Assembly: GCF_000234665.1 (NCBI RefSeq)
Contig: NC_018333.1
Span: forward strand, 371,001 to 435,000
Length of the DNA stretch: 64,000 bases
Direction of reading: 5' to 3'
Source: Leishmania mexicana MHOM/GT/2001/U1103
Taxonomy: Eukaryota; Euglenozoa; Kinetoplastea; Trypanosomatida; Trypanosomatidae
The position numbers and the translations under genes were made by a program. The number at the start of each line of letters is the position of its first letter. Within the stretch, counting starts at the first letter, position 1. The notes under the pieces were generated by a model, which did not search any database, was not told where the DNA came from, and worked only from the letters and a program-made list of their open reading frames with translations. This document shows positions 28,714-39,380 of this stretch, piece after piece.

Positions 28714-31700
28714 ATGTCGTGCTACTGCGTCGAAGAAGTCGACCTCGACATTTTTCGTGGCGTATTCATAGAGCAATGGCTAAGCGGTAAGAAACATAGC
28801 GGTTCTCAGGAGGCGCTCTTCTTCTGCACAACATGCGGTCCGCCAGCGGTGCAGGAGTCGATAAAGGGCTCCTCTGGTAGCGGCAGCAGCAGCGGCGCGA
28901 ACCGGCGTAGCACCTATACAGCGAAGAGCTGCACCCCAGAGAAAAAGAGTTCATCCGGCAAGTCCACGTTTGGCAGCACGTTGAAGAAACTCTTTACCTT
29001 GTCCAAGAGCAGCTCAAAAGCGGACCTGAGCACCATTTCGTCGAGGCAGCACTCTAGCTGCCACGCACATGAGCACAACACCCGAATCATATCCGCAGAG
29101 GAGGAGGAACTCCCGATCACACCGCGGACGGATAAGGAGCTGTACCTGTGCGTGACCTGCGGCTCGTGCTACTGCCGCGATCACGCTTTCGATCACCACT
29201 ACAGCCGTCAGCAGCGCAGCACCGTGGCGGGCGGCGACGACCTCGAAGCGCCGCAGAAGGGTTACCCGTACCACTCCTTCTTCATCGGCGTCCCCAGCTT
29301 CGTGAGCACCCACCCTTCCCACATACTACAGGAGACGTCGTGGGGACTGCTTTTCCCCACTGTGACGGTGCGTGAGATCGAGGAGGGTACGGTAGACTTG
29401 TCGAAGCCGCTCCCCTTCTACGAGCATTTCGAAGAGATCTGCGACAGCGGCGCTGCCTGCGAGACGGGTGCCTTTCAACCGAACAGCAGCATGACCTCCA
29501 CCAGTCACAGCTTCAACCGCGGCAGGAACACACTCGGCATTTCCTCCAGTGGGATGCACACACGCGTTCACAGCGGGTACAGCAGCAGTGGCCCCTTCGA
29601 CGGGTCACTTCGGCTACACTCAAAATCGAACAGCTACGTGGATAGAAGGGAAGACCGCCTCCCGACGCGCCGATCTGCCCTGCTTACCCCCGTCGGGGCC
29701 CACAAAATCCTCTCTCTGCCAGAGTTTCACTCCTCGCCGCCTGAGAACTGGTCATATCTCATGTTCTGCGCCAGATGCGCCGACCGGCAGGCGGTGAGAC
29801 TGAATGGCAAGCAGTGCGACAACGACATCTCGCGTCATGTCCACCTGCGCCGACTGGGACAGCTCACGGCTCTGCTCGCGTACTTTCTGCTTCGTGGTGT
29901 GCGTCTCGAAGTGCCTGTGCAGTTTTTGGAGTACTCCGCAAAAAAGCACGTGGAGCAGGTGGAGCGGCAACGCAGCCAGAAGCGCGCACACAAGTTGGCT
30001 GAGATGCAGCGTGTCGGCCGCGCCTCGGAGCTCGTCGGCGGCCTCGAAGTGATGGCAACGACGGGCGCGAGGCATGCAGGCACCACCGGCGATGGTGCGG
30101 ATATGTCACCGGCAGGGGCGAACGCAGCGGGTGACTTTGGCCTGCTGTCACGCACAGAGACAGACCACGTCATCACCCGTGCGGCGATCTGCGGCTTCTC
30201 GAATGAGAGCTACTTTTGCTACATGAACTCGGTGCTGCAGTGCTTGCTGCGGTGCCGCATCTTTGCGAACCCACTGCTGCGCCTCGACCCGCCCAAGAGC
30301 CCTGGAAAGCTCACGGCATCCATGTCACGCCTGCTGCACCACTTGGCACATCAGACGTATCAGGACGTGCTCAACGGTGCCGTCTTCGCGTTCGTGCGCT
30401 CGCTGCGAACGCAGATTGGCAACATCAACGTGCTCTTCGAAGAGGATGAGCAGCAGGATGCCCAAGAGTTTCTTATCACGCTGCTCAACGGCATCGAGGA
30501 TGAGTTCGACAAGGGAAGGAGCGAAGAGGAGAAGAGGGCGTCGCGCCGTGTTAGCTTCGAAGGCACGCTTCTCTCCGAGGTGATCTGCTCCCAATGCAAG
30601 CACTGCGTCCCGCGTAACGAAATGTTCATGTCACTTTCCATCCCCATCGAGAAAAGCATCGAGGACGGTATTGCATCGCTCTTCGCGCCGACCACGCTGC
30701 GCGGCAAGGACCGCTACGCATGCGAGGGCTGCTTCATGAAACTGTCGCAGAAAGAGCAGCAGGGGCACAACGCCCTCGCCGCAGTCCAGGCTGAGGCAGA
30801 GAGGAAGGCCAAGTTGAATGGGAAGAAGCTTACTCAAGCGCAGATAGAGGAGCGCGTGTATGCCAACGCGCTCTACAGCGAGGCCGAGGTACGCACCTCG
30901 CTTTCCCACCTCGGTGGCAGCCTTGCGGTGCATCTTCTGCGCTTCCACTACGACCCGACGGTACAGGACTTCATCAAGGTGCTCACACCGGTGCGCATCT
31001 CGCTCACCCTTGACCTCACCCCGTATGCCAGCCGCGAAGTTGTGGAGGCCTACAGGCGTATGGAGAAGATTCATCTCTTGCAGCGCCGCTTCCCGACCGC
31101 ACCAGAGAAGCTGATTAGCAAGTACCTGCGCCACGCCAAGGATGATGTCAAGCTGACCACGCAGAGGATGCTGGATGACGGTCATGGGATCGCCGAGGCG
31201 GCGCACTCACGGCAGAGTAGCAGCACTGGCCTCAGCCGCATCCACACTGGGGTGGGGGTAGGCAACGTGGTAGGTGATGACGCGTCTGAGGATGTGGCTG
31301 GCGTCGGCAGCGTCTTTGGCGACGCCTCTGGCTGCACCTCAGGCGGCACCTCCTCTTTGACTGCGACGCCGGTCAGCAACCCCAACAGGGATCGCGGCAA
31401 CTTTGCCAAGGTGGCGGCCAAGCCTTGGACGATCACTAACGGAGGCGCTGGCAAGGCTAAACCGTCAGATCCCGCTGCTAAGATTTGCGCAATCACGAGA
31501 GACGAATTTGATCCCTTTGGTGAGCGCACCCTTCCGAAGCCATCGTTGGTGCGTCAGCTGGTGGGCATCGTTACGCATCGAGGCTCGCTGCACGGGGGCC
31601 ACTACATTGCCTATGTGCGCCACCTCACTCGCCCACATGTATGGTTCCGTTGTGACGACGAGGACATCGACGTGGTGGAGGAGAAGCACGTGCTCGATCA

Positions 31701-31734
31701 CGAGGCTGAGGTGTACCTCGCCTTCTACGAGTAG
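28714..31734 (+). CDS. Ubiquitin-specific protease (C19 / USP family)
   Basis: This 1006-aa enzyme should cleave ubiquitin from proteins. The Cys box has the catalytic C502 (NESYFCYMNSVLQCLL) with the oxyanion Asn five residues before it. Next come EDEQQDAQEFLITLLNGIED, a zinc-ribbon pair (CSQCKHC and CEGC) and the His box, with H963 in LHGGHYIAYVRH and an Asp pair after W977-F-R-C. All three catalytic elements are present. The Cys box is unusual: the common GNTC is replaced by SYFC. The N-terminal 330 residues hold Cys/His-rich segments (FFCTTCG; LYLCVTCGSCYCRDHAFDHH at about 145-165), suggesting a ZnF-UBP-type ubiquitin-binding domain. About 190 residues, including a low-complexity Gly/Ser part, are inserted before the His box. 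The ATG at 28714 is the first in frame. Confidence 0.94.
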   Translation: MSCYCVEEVDLDIFRGVFIEQWLSGKKHSGSQEALFFCTTCGPPAVQESIKGSSGSGSSSGANRRSTYTAKSCTPEKKSSSGKSTFGSTLKKLFTLSKSSSKADLSTISSRQHSSCHAHEHNTRIISAEEEELPITPRTDKELYLCVTCGSCYCRDHAFDHHYSRQQRSTVAGGDDLEAPQKGYPYHSFFIGVPSFVSTHPSHILQETSWGLLFPTVTVREIEEGTVDLSKPLPFYEHFEEICDSGAACETGAFQPNSSMTSTSHSFNRGRNTLGISSSGMHTRVHSGYSSSGPFDGSLRLHSKSNSYVDRREDRLPTRRSALLTPVGAHKILSLPEFHSSPPENWSYLMFCARCADRQAVRLNGKQCDNDISRHVHLRRLGQLTALLAYFLLRGVRLEVPVQFLEYSAKKHVEQVERQRSQKRAHKLAEMQRVGRASELVGGLEVMATTGARHAGTTGDGADMSPAGANAAGDFGLLSRTETDHVITRAAICGFSNESYFCYMNSVLQCLLRCRIFANPLLRLDPPKSPGKLTASMSRLLHHLAHQTYQDVLNGAVFAFVRSLRTQIGNINVLFEEDEQQDAQEFLITLLNGIEDEFDKGRSEEEKRASRRVSFEGTLLSEVICSQCKHCVPRNEMFMSLSIPIEKSIEDGIASLFAPTTLRGKDRYACEGCFMKLSQKEQQGHNALAAVQAEAERKAKLNGKKLTQAQIEERVYANALYSEAEVRTSLSHLGGSLAVHLLRFHYDPTVQDFIKVLTPVRISLTLDLTPYASREVVEAYRRMEKIHLLQRRFPTAPEKLISKYLRHAKDDVKLTTQRMLDDGHGIAEAAHSRQSSSTGLSRIHTGVGVGNVVGDDASEDVAGVGSVFGDASGCTSGGTSSLTATPVSNPNRDRGNFAKVAAKPWTITNGGAGKAKPSDPAAKICAITRDEFDPFGERTLPKPSLVRQLVGIVTHRGSLHGGHYIAYVRHLTRPHVWFRCDDEDIDVVEEKHVLDHEAEVYLAFYE

Positions 31735-33259
31735 GCACGCGGACTGTCAAGCGCGTCGTGCCCACACCAAGTCTGGGCATGAGTGGGGCCCTGCTTGCTG
31801 GGGAACAGCGAGGCGCACGAACGCGTCAGAAGCTAACCACGCGTCGGCCTGCCCTACGTCAACGTCTCTCTCCCCTCACTCCCTCGCTGCTTCGTACGGT
31901 GTGGCTATATATATATATATCTTCACGTGCGTATCTTGCTGTGCTTTCGTTTGTTTCCCCGTACTTATTTTTACCTCTCTCACTCCGCCTGTGCGTGCGT
32001 GCGTGTGTCTCTGTCTGTGTATGGTGGGTACGTGTGTTTGTGCACCAGCAGGGCCTCAGCTGCGGCCTCGGGTCCTTTTTTTCCGCCTCCGCCCTTTACT
32101 CTCTCGTTCTCCCTTTCAGGCGTTCGAGAGCCTTATTCCGCCGCTCCTGTTTCTTCCTGCCACTTGGCGCCGGGATATGGGGGGGCGGTCGGGTGGGCGG
32201 CAGCGGTGGTGGTGGTGGTCGATCACATGGGAGGCGAAGGGGCGAACAAAGGCTTGGCTGGCATGATATGAAATTGCACTGGTAGAAAAGGCCCCTCGTC
32301 GCCGGCATTGCTCCAGTTGCCACCCCTCCGTTTATATGCATACATTATATATATGTACTTGTTCTCTCGTGTTGATGCGTCTGCCGCTTTCCAAACGTTC
32401 GCTTGCGTCCATGTGTGCCTGCTCGTTGGTCTCGGCGTGCTTTGTTGTCTGTTCAGCCGTGCTTGTTGTTCTCTCACGCCCCATTTTTTTTTTTTAGTTG
32501 TCCGTGCGTGTTCGTGTGGAGCCAAGAAAAAATTCATGAAGCAAGGCGCAGGCGGAGCGAAACCATGGAGGGGGGCGAAGAGAGGTGTTGCAAGGAGCAG
32601 ATATGGCCGCTGCGTGTGTATGTGTGCGTGTGTGTGGGTAGGTGGTGGTGGCGGGGGGGAGGGGAGGGTGTGTCTCACTCACGCAGACGCCAACGACGGC
32701 TTCGCTTCCGCGGCGGGTTCACCTTCGCTTTGTTCTCCTCTACGCTCTCCTCCGCCTTTCGTTTTCGATTTGCTCTCTGTGGAGGGGAGTGGTCGCGCAG
32801 AGGAGGCAAGCAGGGGACCTCGCGCACCCTTTACCCTGGGGTGTGCTGTGGCGCGTGTGCCTCCTTTCCCCCCCACATGGTGATGGGGATCCGGGCCATC
32901 ATGGCGCCCTCCCCCCTCCCCATCTCACCTGAATGTGTACCTCCATCGTTGCTTGGGCATGCACTGTATCATCATCATCATCTCACGTCCCTCTGCCTGT
33001 TTCTCACGCTTTGGCTTTCTGTACGTCTCCCGCCCCGTCAACGTTGCCACTTTGGTGATCACGACGTAACGCACCGTCAACGAAACACGGGGCCTCCTCC
33101 CCCACCGAGCGGGGACAGCGCTTGCTTCCGTGTGCGTCTGTGTGTCGCCGTTGCATCTCTCCACGCCCCCTCTCTCCGAGGACGATCACTTCGATACCGA
33201 AGCTTGAGAGGCACGACACGAAAACAACAAGAGAAAAAGGGAAAAAGACGGAGTTGACC
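31735..33259. other. 1.5-kb spacer between USP and SmE genes
   Basis: It includes an AT run (31905-31919), another near 32344, a T run (32486-32496) and G-rich DNA at 32640-32670. CT-rich tracts near 33150-33180 probably direct splicing of the SmE mRNA. No gene is seen. Confidence 0.6.
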
Positions 33260-33520
33260 ATGAGCGCCCACACTCGACAAATGGAAAACCCCACGGGGGT
33301 GGTGCACCGCTTCATGCAGGACCATCAACGTGTATGCGTGTGGCTCGTGCACGATCCGCAGTTGCGGCTGGAGGGCAACCTGCTCGGCTACGACGAGTTT
33401 ATGAACGTCGTTCTGGGTGATACGACCGAGACGAATCTTCGAAATAACAAGAGCTACCGTCTGGGCAAGATCTTGCTGCGTAGCGACAACGTCGGCGTGA
33501 TCTACCCCGTCGGTGTTTAG
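33260..33520 (+). CDS. SmE: Small nuclear ribonucleoprotein SmE
   Basis: This 86-aa protein is one of the seven Sm proteins that form a ring on the uridine-rich site of spliceosomal snRNAs, which in trypanosomatids serve mainly trans-splicing. The Sm1 motif (about 24-52: [20 protein letters not shown], then YDEFMNVVL) has the conserved G-x-D-x-x-M-N core. The Sm2 motif (68-78: [11 protein letters not shown]) has the usual G-K/R-I-x-L-R-x-D-N pattern. The WL after the basic start of Sm1, and the YDEFMN variant, are typical of SmE rather than SmF, SmG or LSm5. The ATG at 33260 gives exactly the usual Sm length; the open frame upstream has no support. Confidence 0.93.
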   Translation: MSAHTRQMENPTGVVHRFMQDHQRVCVWLVHDPQLRLEGNLLGYDEFMNVVLGDTTETNLRNNKSYRLGKILLRSDNVGVIYPVGV

Positions 33521-34468
33521 TGCTGAGGCAGTGCTCGACAGCAGTGACCTCTTCACAGGGTGGAGGGGTTTGGTCTCGCATCTCCATGCGTGAAGCACGA
33601 CGATGCCCCGCTGGCAGTCGTGGAGGAGGACATGTGTTGCTGTGTTGACGTTTTGGTAGTGGTGCGTACTTGCGTGTGTGTGCGTGAATGACGGAGGTGT
33701 TTTGTGTGTATGTCTGCGTTGGAGTGTCAACGGAGTGGACAAGGACGAGGAGGGGGAGGTGCAGGGTGGCAGTGGGGCCGTCAATGGATGCTGCGTGAAT
33801 CCCTTCAGCTCGCGTGCTCTGCTTGTCGCCCTTTCCTCCTTGCCCCGCGCTCCTCTGCCACCGTTGTCCCTCTTGCGCGTCGTCCACTTCGCGTGATTTA
33901 GCAAGGAAAACAGCACAATGGTCAAGAAATGCAAACCCGTCAACGCAAAGGCGGCTTGGCGTTTTATTTCTTCGGAGGGGACGGCGCGTGTGTGTGTGTG
34001 GGTGGTGGTGGTGGTAGTGGTGGCAGACGCGGGGCGGCTGTATCTGCCTGCGCTGTCTCACAACTCCTTTCCCCCTGCTCCCCTCATATATATATGTATT
34101 TCTGACCTTGCAGGGCCGTAGTTCAGCGACGCGTCGGTGGCAATTGACCGCATCTGGAGACAATGCGACTGCTACGCTGGGAGACCGTGCGGTGTTTAGA
34201 TGCCACGCGCCGATCATTGCCCCCCCCCCCCCCGTCGGGGTGTGGCATCGACGTTTAATATCAGCTCCTACTGCGTTCCACTTCTATCGCTTATCCATCT
34301 CTCCCTTTCTGTGCCGCGTACTCTGTGCTCGTGGCATGTCTAGTGTTATCGTATGTGCACTGTGTTACCCAAGCACAGGCCACCACACGTTTGCCTACGC
34401 ACTCGTCTCTCTCCTTTCTTTCGGTGCACTTGCGCGCACATACCCACGAGAGTGTGCGTGCGTCAGCG
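33521..34468. other. Spacer between SmE and TTD14-like genes
   Basis: It contains GT-rich DNA (33988-34025), a short AT run (34085-34095) and 14 consecutive C (34220-34233). CT-rich DNA at about 34290-34430 precedes the next start. No gene is seen. Confidence 0.6.
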
Positions 34469-37261
34469 ATGGGCGTCGCTTTGTCTACAGTGCGGCACGC
34501 GGGCACCGCCGTTCTCGTACCTACAGTCAGTGCAGCATCGGCAGAAGTATTGCCGCTCTCATCGGAGGAGCGGGTGGCGGCACTGCCAGTAACGACGACG
34601 CCGCCTGCTGCTGCCAATGCAGCTGCCACCGCTCCAGCCCCGCCCGCCGTTGAGCACACAGCGAACCCTCGGCAGCGCCTCACGGACACCCAAGTGGCAC
34701 ATGCACCGGCATCTTTGTCGCATGCCGCGCCAAAGCCCCATCGGCGCTTCCCTCCCAACCGCGAGGGGACCTCGGCATTGGCCACACTCCCTCTGGCAGC
34801 AGTCTTGACTGCGGCCCCGGTCACGGCCGAGGCGGCCGTCAAGAGTCACCGCAAAGAGAACCGCGCCACGAAGCCCCTGCACCCGGCGCCGGCGTCGCTG
34901 TTGACGCGGGCAAAGGCGGGACGCCGCGACGCAACTGGTGATGCCATCATCGCTGGCGATCACCTTCATTTCAGGTCTTGCCAGGACGCCGGCGTCGTCG
35001 CTAACCGCAACATGGACTGTGGTGAGGATGCCACGCTTGCCGTGAGGTCACCGGACGAGGGGCGACGGAGCGGCACGTCCCTGCAGAGCGAGGGTGGCCT
35101 CTACGGAGAGAAGGGACAGAGGCAGTTCGCTGCGTCTGCTAAATCGTCTCCATCGCCGGCTTCGCCGGAGGCGGAGGAGGTGGCCGCGTCGGCGTGCGCA
35201 TCGGTGAAAGCCACGGCTCTCGCAGATGCTCCGGGTGGCCCTGCTGCTCCTCTGCTGAGCAGCACCTTCACAGCCTACCGTCCGGTGGCTCGCTCGGCCT
35301 CTCCTGGGCCGGCGCTTGGCCAGTACGAAGGGCTCCCGCTCACATCGGTGCAGCAGGTGCTGGGGTCCAAGCACAAGGTATACCGTATCTGCCTCACCGG
35401 CGGTCCGTGCGCTGGCAAGTCCACCATGCTCTCGGCCATTCAGGCAAAGATCCCGCAGCGCACCGGCTTCCGCGTCATGTGCGTGCCGGAGGCTGCGACG
35501 CTGCTCGTCACCGGCGGGATGCAGTGGGATGGCGACCTCACCGTGCCGCAGCAGCTCGGGCTCCTTCGCACCCAGCTTGCCTTGGAGGACCAGTTCTACG
35601 CACTCGCCGTGGCGTCCAATGTGCCGACCATCATCGTCTCGGACCGTGGCACGATGGACGGCCGCGCGTTCTGCACTGATGCGCAGTTCCAGGAGATCCT
35701 GCGCGGCGTCGGTAGCACCATCGACGTGCTGCGCGATCGCTACGACGCCGTCATTCACATGGTCACCGCCGCGGATGGAGCGGAGGAGTTTTACAACTTG
35801 GACAACCCGGCGCGGTACGAGGACTTAGACGGCGCACGCACCTCCGATCTTCGTCTGCAGAGGATGTACGTTGGCCACCCGATGTTCCGCCTGCTCGATA
35901 ATTCGACCTCCTTCGAGGACAAAATTGAGCGAGGACTCCAGGTGGTCAGCCAGGTGGTGCACATGGAGCAGTGCGCGCCGGCGTTGCCCACTTACTATTT
36001 AGTGCGCCGCTGCCCAGCTGAGCTTCCGGTGGCGAGCGCCACGTACACGACGTACACGACTGTACTGGGCAACAGCCAGATCAGCGACATCCGACTCCTC
36101 GTGAAGCGCGAGATGGCGGATGGGTCGACGATGCACTTCTTCAAGAGCGTTCGCGACGCTCCGTCGGCTGCGTTGTCCTCGCGTGCGCCACCCCGCGCGA
36201 CGTCGCACGCCAGCAGTGGCGCCTCGTTCCGCAGCAGTGTGAACGCCCCGACGATCAGCACAGCGTCGCCAGCGCCGCAGCGCATCGAGAGCGCCCAACG
36301 CATCAGCAGTCGTGAGTACGCAAGCTTGTGCAAGCACCATGACAACACCCGCGCTGAGGTGGTGATGAGGGCGACGCACTTCATCTTCGAGGGTGCGAAC
36401 TACGAGCTGACGACAATGATAGCACCAACCTGGGCAGCAGGACGCCAGACGCTGACAGTGGAGAGCTGCACAGTGCCGACGGCGAAGCAAGAGCAGGAGC
36501 ATCAGCATGGCTCGCGTCACGCTGCTCCACCGGCGACGGCGCTGCGCCTCCCACCGTTTTTAGAGGTGGATCGCGAGGTGCCGGTGGAGAGCCTGACGAC
36601 CACTTTTCTCATCTCACACAAGGAGACGGGGCCTCTCTACACATCGCTGGCGTTTGCGCCTGTCTTCTCCCGTGCAGTGGTGACCGCCCTTGGTGCGCAT
36701 GCGGACACGGAGAACATCCTGTGCAGCACGGTGAGCACTCCCCGCGGCACGCCGGCGCTTCGGACGGAGAAGGGCACGCTTCACACTCACCCCGCTCTCG
36801 CAGAGAAGAGGGAGGACAGCAGGTTGCCCGCACAAGTCCCCGTCTCGGGAGAGGACACCCGGCGAGTAGAGAACGCGGAAAACTCGGTGTTCCTGGCCGC
36901 ACCACCGCCACTGCCGTTGCCTGCACGTCGCGGGCTTGCTCCGCTCGACGTCAATACACTCTCTATCTCCGCACCAGCGAAGAAGTCCGCCTCGCCCAAG
37001 GCAGAAGGCACACATCACGTGGAGCTGGAGTCTTTGCCGCCACACCTCGATGAATCGACGAGCATTCGCGAGCAACACAACGTCGGCACGCCGTCGCGCT
37101 TCTCCCTAGCCGGAGAGGAGGGTGACGCTGCGAAAACAACCACGGCGGCACCAGCCGGGGAGCGTCTGCAGCCGGAGAGACTGATGGCGCGAGACCCCGA
37201 GTCCATCTTGCCTCCTATTGTGGCGAACCGGTCAACTCCTATGACCTCCCTGCGCAGCTGA
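34469..37261 (+). CDS. TTD14-like P-loop NTPase with CYTH-like region
   Basis: This 930-aa protein has a nucleotide-binding domain at about residues 304-500. The Walker A is GGPCAGKST (311-319, K317), and a strand ending in SDRG probably holds the Walker B Asp. After it, at about 505-740, comes a region with alternating charged strands: SDIRLLVKREMADGSTMHFF, then SSREYASLCKHHDNTRAEVV and THFIFEGANYELTTMI. That order matches Drosophila TTD14 (TRPL translocation defect 14), a GTP- and phosphoinositide-binding trafficking protein. The first 300 and last 190 residues are low-complexity. The protein begins MGVALS, which fits the N-myristoylation consensus (Gly2, Ser6) and supports the ATG at 34469. 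Function in Leishmania is unknown; membrane trafficking is an inference. Confidence 0.85.
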   Translation: MGVALSTVRHAGTAVLVPTVSAASAEVLPLSSEERVAALPVTTTPPAAANAAATAPAPPAVEHTANPRQRLTDTQVAHAPASLSHAAPKPHRRFPPNREGTSALATLPLAAVLTAAPVTAEAAVKSHRKENRATKPLHPAPASLLTRAKAGRRDATGDAIIAGDHLHFRSCQDAGVVANRNMDCGEDATLAVRSPDEGRRSGTSLQSEGGLYGEKGQRQFAASAKSSPSPASPEAEEVAASACASVKATALADAPGGPAAPLLSSTFTAYRPVARSASPGPALGQYEGLPLTSVQQVLGSKHKVYRICLTGGPCAGKSTMLSAIQAKIPQRTGFRVMCVPEAATLLVTGGMQWDGDLTVPQQLGLLRTQLALEDQFYALAVASNVPTIIVSDRGTMDGRAFCTDAQFQEILRGVGSTIDVLRDRYDAVIHMVTAADGAEEFYNLDNPARYEDLDGARTSDLRLQRMYVGHPMFRLLDNSTSFEDKIERGLQVVSQVVHMEQCAPALPTYYLVRRCPAELPVASATYTTYTTVLGNSQISDIRLLVKREMADGSTMHFFKSVRDAPSAALSSRAPPRATSHASSGASFRSSVNAPTISTASPAPQRIESAQRISSREYASLCKHHDNTRAEVVMRATHFIFEGANYELTTMIAPTWAAGRQTLTVESCTVPTAKQEQEHQHGSRHAAPPATALRLPPFLEVDREVPVESLTTTFLISHKETGPLYTSLAFAPVFSRAVVTALGAHADTENILCSTVSTPRGTPALRTEKGTLHTHPALAEKREDSRLPAQVPVSGEDTRRVENAENSVFLAAPPPLPLPARRGLAPLDVNTLSISAPAKKSASPKAEGTHHVELESLPPHLDESTSIREQHNVGTPSRFSLAGEEGDAAKTTTAAPAGERLQPERLMARDPESILPPIVANRSTPMTSLRS

Positions 37262-37595
37262 GCGAGGCGCGGGGGACTGCCGCAAAGCCCCAGGCGAAAG
37301 ACAAGTAGCGGTGTTGCTCCCTTCCCGTTCCGTGGAAGGAGGAGGGCCAGCACCTCACGCGCACACGCACACACTCGCGCAGCAGTAGCTCATGGTACTG
37401 TGGGGGCGACACCCGTTTGGAGGAAATAACGGGACGGAAGACGAAAAAAGGCGGAGGAGAGGCGTCTCGTGCGGCGCCGCCTTCCCGCCTCCGCCTCCGC
37501 CTTGCCGACGCGTCTTTTGGAGTCAACCTGCGTTAATGTATTCACTCTGTATTTCCTGTAGACTTCTCCCTTCACCTTAGATGCACACACACACA

Positions 37596-37633
<38 letters not shown>

Positions 37634-39380
37634 GTACGTATTTGGCACTGAGGGTGTGGCGTGTGCCGCCAGTAATTATCGTGTGTTGCTTTCTCTTCTC
37701 ACCCCTCCCTGTTTCGTGCTCTTGCCTTCCCGTTGAGCCTTCAAGCCCTCTCTCGATCTTCCCTACACCCACACCTGCACGTGCACGGCGCCCGCTGCTT
37801 CGCATTTTTTCTACTCTCTCTGTGTATGCGTTTTTCTATCTCACTCGCCTCCCTGCCTGTCTGATCCCGTCTTCCTCCGTGACCTGTACCACACACACAC
37901 ACACACACACACAGGCAGAACCGCATTGACGAGGTGGAAGAGGGAGAACGTGAGGAGGCTGTCGGTAACCAATGTGCCTTGGTGTGTCTAGGGAGATGCA
38001 GACGTACACGCGTGTGCAGGCGAGGCGTGACGCGAATAGCTTGGCGGCAAACGTCGATTGCTTCTCCTCTCACTCTTTCTCTCGCTCTTCTCCACCCTCC
38101 CCGCCTCGTTTTTTTTTGTCTTGGCTTGGCTTTTATGTGTGTGTGCGTGTGTGATCATCGTGGATACAGCTGGACCGTTTCTCCTTCTCCTCTCACGGAA
38201 CTTTACACGCATACATACCATGCGTGCACGCGCTGCTGCTCTGCGCACCCCTCCGTCTACAGGCTCTGTTAGGTTGCCCCAACAGGCACTGCGACTCCCG
38301 GGTCAGTCGAGCCGAAGCCGCCGCAACAGGAGCGCTGACGCCGACCATATGCAAACAGGGCACGCTAGGCTGGTGAGCTACGCTCCGTGGCTCCTCGCAA
38401 CTCTCTCCCCCTCCGTGTCTCTGCTTGCACTTTTGTAGAGGTGACCTCCGTCCCGCTCTAGCCCCCCCTCTCTCCCCTCATTCTCCCGCTTTTGTTTCTA
38501 CCTCACTCTCACTCTCACTCGTACGTGTGGCTCGGGCAGAAGTAGATTTGCCCGCGAGTTTTTTCCCTTCTCTCTGCGCCACCGCTCACCCCCAAACCCA
38601 GATTGGCATCCCTCCCTCACACATATATATATATATATAATCACGCACTCGATAAAAGACATACGTGCCCTCCTTGCACCCCGTCTCACCGTCTGTTCGT
38701 AGCCGTACGGAGGGGTGCTCTGACTCCGTTGCAGTCCAGGCAGCTCGTGCCCCACGCGCAGCAGCTAAAGAGCCGACTTCCAAATACGAATAGTGTTTTC
38801 TGTGGGCAGCCACTACGTCCCCCCTTCCCTCTCGCTCTCGCTTGTGTCAGAGGCGAGGTGCCTCGTTCTTCTGACACCATCTGTCTGCCTACGGTTGTCA
38901 AGGAAAGCCTCTGTTGCGGTCTTCCCCTCCCCTGCCCGCTGCGTCTGAGTCGGAGGACATATCCGGGCTGAGTGGAAGGACGAAGTGCAGGTCGGTGGTT
39001 GTTCACTCGGCACGCGCAGCAGAGACCGGCGCGCCGCTCGCTCTCCGCAGTGAAGCAGAGGCAAGCAAACGCGCGCGCACGCATACGGTGGCGCATATTT
39101 CACCCTCGCTTTCTTCGCTGGGGGGGGTCATCTCTGTGCGCCGCCTTTCCAGCTGCTGCTGCTGCTGCTGCTGTCACTGCGTGTGGAGATCGAAGGACGC
39201 CTTCATTCACGCCTTGGGCAGCGCGGCGGTCATTTTCTTCGCTACTTGCCAGTATTGCAGGTGAGGAGACGATACCGACAGAAAAAGCGCTGGACGGTCA
39301 CCCACAGGCGGCCGTTCAGTGACGAGGCTGCAGCGAAGAACCCAGCCACAAGAGCGAATGGAAAAGCGCGTATTATCGTC
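37262..39380. other. 2.1-kb spacer between TTD14-like and ZNF598-like genes
   Basis: It holds a long AT dinucleotide run (37599-37629), a CA run (37891-37912), another AT run (about 38622-38638) and CTG repeats (39152-39174). CT-rich tracts are present throughout. AG sites at 39151-39152, 39251-39252 and 39259-39260 could be spliced-leader acceptors of the next gene. No gene is seen. Confidence 0.6.
37599..37629. repeat. AT-dinucleotide microsatellite
   Basis: About 15 AT units, the longest AT run in the window. It can pair with itself. Confidence 0.9.

Noticed and set aside
31735..33259. Several frames of 170-290 codons in the USP-SmE spacer
   Set aside because: Their translations are rich in Cys, Phe, Arg and Gly from T-, GT- and G-rich tracts and overlap one another. 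None looks like a protein domain.
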